Positions 47,383 through 49,149 of a DNA stretch of 49,149 bases are shown here, piece by piece. The notes beneath the pieces are model-generated. The model was not told where the DNA came from. It made no database searches and saw only the letters and a list, made by a program, of their open reading frames with translations. The DNA comes from SpSt-501 sp037481615 (lineage in GTDB: Bacteria; Desulfobacterota; Desulfobacteria; Desulfobacterales; SpSt-501). The number at the start of each line of letters is the position of its first letter. Position 1 is the first letter of the stretch. The translations under genes and the position numbers were made by a program. The stretch is from NCBI GenBank assembly GCA_037481615.1, contig JBBFLI010000030.1, one strand, 5' to 3'.

Positions 47383-48045
47383 TCAGCGGACGAATCCCGC
47401 CCGGGCGAGCTGCTCGAGGCTCAGGCCCGCCGCGGGCGGGGGTCCGGCGTTCTCCCGGTGGCGCCGCAGGAATTGTTCGACGTATTTTCCGATCAGGTCG
47501 GTTTCGATGTTCACCGCCTGCCCGACTTCCTTGAAGCCGAGCGTGGTCCAGGAGGCCGTGTGGGGGATCACCGCGACCTCGAAGCGCTCCCGCTCCAGGC
47601 GGTTGATCGTGAGGCTCACGCCGTCGACGGCGACCGATCCCTTGGGGATCATCCCGCGGGTGAGTTCCGGCGGGACCCGGAATCCGAGGCGCAGGGCGTT
47701 CCCTTCGCGCCCGCGGGACTCGAGGCGCCCCGTTCCGTCCACATGGCCCGAGACGAGATGGCCGTCCAGCCGGTCCCCGAGGCGCAGCGCCCGCTCCAGG
47801 TTCACCCGCTCGCCCGGGCGCAGCGCCCCGAAGGTCGTGCGCGCGAGCGTCTCGGGGGAGACGTCCGCCTCGACGATCCTCCCCGAAAGCCGCACCACGG
47901 TCAGGCAGGCGCCGTTCACGCAGAGGCTGTCGCCGATGCGGGTCCCCTCAAGCCCGAAATCGGCCTCGACCGCCAGACGCGCGCCGGCCCCCGCCGGCTG
48001 CACGGCGCGCACCGTCCCCATTCCCTCGATGATCCCCGTGAACAT
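47383..48045 (-). CDS. ribE: Riboflavin synthase alpha subunit
   Basis: This 220-residue enzyme dismutates two lumazine molecules to riboflavin. It begins 'MFTGIIEGMGTVRAVQ' and consists of two repeated beta-barrels, each with the conserved motif ('GDSLCVNGACLTVV' in the first and 'GSVAVDGVSLTI' in the second) and 'LVSGHVDGTGRL'. The C-terminal 20 residues extend past the usual end. Gap to ribD is 37 bases and to ribBA 36 bases. Confidence 0.95.
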   Translation of the reverse strand: MFTGIIEGMGTVRAVQPAGAGARLAVEADFGLEGTRIGDSLCVNGACLTVVRLSGRIVEADVSPETLARTTFGALRPGERVNLERALRLGDRLDGHLVSGHVDGTGRLESRGREGNALRLGFRVPPELTRGMIPKGSVAVDGVSLTINRLERERFEVAVIPHTASWTTLGFKEVGQAVNIETDLIGKYVEQFLRRHRENAGPPPAAGLSLEQLARAGFVR

Positions 48046-48082
48046 CGTCCCTCACCCGGCGGCGGCACGGCCGCCCTGCCCA

Positions 48083-49149
48083 TCATAAGCCTTCGCCGGC
48101 CGGCGGCAAAGAGCCGCCCGGGGGGCTCCCGGCGGGGCCCTCCCCCGCCCGATCCCCCGAACCGACGTAGCCGGCGATCATCAGATCCTCCCCGTACCGC
48201 CGCATCTGCGTCCGCCTCAGGCGGATCGCCCGGGCGACCGCGTCGACCCCCGGTCCGGAGCAGACCGGCACCCCGTCGTCCCCGCCGAAAAGGATCGGGG
48301 CGATGAAGAAGAAGGCCTTGTCCACGATCCCGGCGCGGAACGCCGAGGCGAAGACCCGGCTTCCGCCCTCGATCAGGAGCGCCGTGACCCCGATCGCGCC
48401 CAGATGCGAAAGCAGCGCCGGCCAGTCGATGCGCCCCCCGGGCGCCGGGCATTCGATCACCCGCACGCCGGGGCGCTCGATCGTTTCCCGGGAGGCCGCC
48501 GAGACGCCCTCGGCCGCCACGACCAGGGTTTCGGCGGCGGAGCGGTGGTTCAGCACCCGCGCCGCGGGGGGGATCCGCAGTCGCGGGTCGAGGATGACGC
48601 GCAAGGGGTCCTTCCCCGGCCGTCCCCCGGACCGCCGCGTCGTCAGTTGCGGGTCGTCGGCGACGACCGTCCCCACGCCGACCAGGATCGCATCCGCGGC
48701 GTGCCGCAGTTCGTGCACGCGGGCGCGCGATTTCTCCCCCGTGATCCACCGGGCGTCCCCGGTGCGCGTGGCGATGCGCCCGTCCAGCGTGGCCGCGCAC
48801 TTGACGGTGACGAAAGGCCGCCCGGTGCGGCAGTGTTTGAAGAAAGCCTCGTTCAGACGGGCGGCCTCCTCCGCGAGAACCCCGACGACCACCTCCACCC
48901 CCCGGGCGGCGAGGAACTCCGCCCCGCCGCCCGCGACCCGCGGGTTGGGGTCTCTCACGGCGATCACGACCTTGCGGATCCCCGCCGACAGGATCTTGTG
49001 GGTGCAGGGGGGGGTGCGGCCGAGGTGGTTGCAGGGCTCGAGCGTGACGTAGAGATCCGCGCCCCGCGCGGCTTCTCCAGCCTCTTCCAGGGCGATGACT
49101 TCCGCGTGCTTCACCCCCGCCCAGGTGTGGAAGCCGCGGCCCACGATGC
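48083..49149 (-). CDS. ribD: Riboflavin-specific deaminase/reductase RibD, N-terminally cut by the window
   Basis: The N-terminus lies beyond the right edge. The visible 355 residues begin in the deaminase domain just before the zinc/catalytic HAE ('GVKHAEVIALEEAG') and contain 'VTLEPCNHLGRTPPCTHKI' (two zinc cysteines). The reductase domain follows (about 120 onward) with 'VKCAATLDGRIATRTGDARWI' split at 'LDGRIA', 'ILVGVGTVVADDPQLT' and 'LLIEGGSRVFASAF'. It carries out the second and third steps of riboflavin synthesis. As first gene of the operon, any FMN riboswitch would lie outside the window. A Gly/Pro-rich tail ends the protein. Confidence 0.94.
   Translation of the reverse strand, partial: IVGRGFHTWAGVKHAEVIALEEAGEAARGADLYVTLEPCNHLGRTPPCTHKILSAGIRKVVIAVRDPNPRVAGGGAEFLAARGVEVVVGVLAEEAARLNEAFFKHCRTGRPFVTVKCAATLDGRIATRTGDARWITGEKSRARVHELRHAADAILVGVGTVVADDPQLTTRRSGGRPGKDPLRVILDPRLRIPPAARVLNHRSAAETLVVAAEGVSAASRETIERPGVRVIECPAPGGRIDWPALLSHLGAIGVTALLIEGGSRVFASAFRAGIVDKAFFFIAPILFGGDDGVPVCSGPGVDAVARAIRLRRTQMRRYGEDLMIAGYVGSGDRAGEGPAGSPPGGSLPPAGEGL

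Noticed and set aside
1..49149. tRNA, rRNA, CRISPR arrays, insertion sequences or prophage genes
   Set aside because: I saw no repeated spacer arrays, transposase or integrase motifs, or cloverleaf-like sequences ending in CCA between genes. A covariance-model search would be needed to exclude small RNAs.

Overview
The window is a very GC-rich (roughly 70 percent by eye), gene-dense bacterial chromosome segment with no sign of phage, plasmid, insertion sequence, CRISPR array, tRNA or rRNA. A BamD lipoprotein, signal-peptide proteins, a menaquinone-type prenyltransferase, two sigma-54-type AAA+ regulators, DUF3786 and DUF4124 proteins and a clustered ispG-proS-relA plus rib-nusB block suggest a Gram-negative, Desulfobacterota (deltaproteobacteria)-like organism. 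This placement is an inference from gene content. About 50 genes lie on both strands in short operons, many with ATGA overlaps. No gap exceeds 300 bases.

Layout. 1-2081: end of a glycosyltransferase gene and a membrane alkaline-phosphatase-superfamily enzyme. 2008-6999 (minus): acyl-CoA dehydrogenase, XRE/cupin regulator, M16 peptidase. 7214-8658: mutM and a DUF3786 gene. 8677-13726 (minus): thrS, a small five-cysteine protein, a VanZ-like protein, purB and a 2-hydroxyacid dehydrogenase. 13848-16393: rnd, an alpha/beta hydrolase and a secreted DUF11-like protein behind a C10 tract. 16411-19318 (minus): a GcvT-serine hydroxymethyltransferase fusion and a small protein. 19519-23566: OsmC, then PilZ/DUF4124/LysM, then two Hsp20 genes and a mini-DnaJ. 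23590-25831 (minus): an intact sigma-54 activator followed by a degenerate response regulator. 25937-30479: an XPD-like helicase with a nuclease domain, DUF4124, menA-like and CPBP protease genes. 30485-34282 (minus): MoxR/CbbQ-type AAA+, VWA (CbbO/NorD-like) and a small companion. 34398-38800: TraB-like, NlpC/P60-SPOR lipoprotein, (purN on minus), trxA, bamD, rpmB. 38895-43732 (minus): ispG-proS-relA. 43878-44303: a protein with two CQLG-F repeats. 44356-49149 (minus): ribD-ribE-ribBA-ribH-nusB and a metallo-beta-lactamase-fold hydrolase.

Most genes are housekeeping: translation (thrS, proS, rpmB, nusB), purine (purB, purN), riboflavin and isoprenoid synthesis, DNA repair (mutM, the helicase), envelope biogenesis and stress response. 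The most unusual items are the GcvT-SHMT fusion, a response regulator whose AAA+ domain has lost the sigma-54 contact loop and the ATPase arginines, a thrS leader with an apparent terminator and a hairpin over its ribosome binding site, an AAA+/VWA pair with no visible client, and a tandem-repeat CQLG-F protein. Near-consensus -35/-10 promoters can be read in many intergenic gaps and are listed. All functional calls come from reading the sequence; no database search was run.
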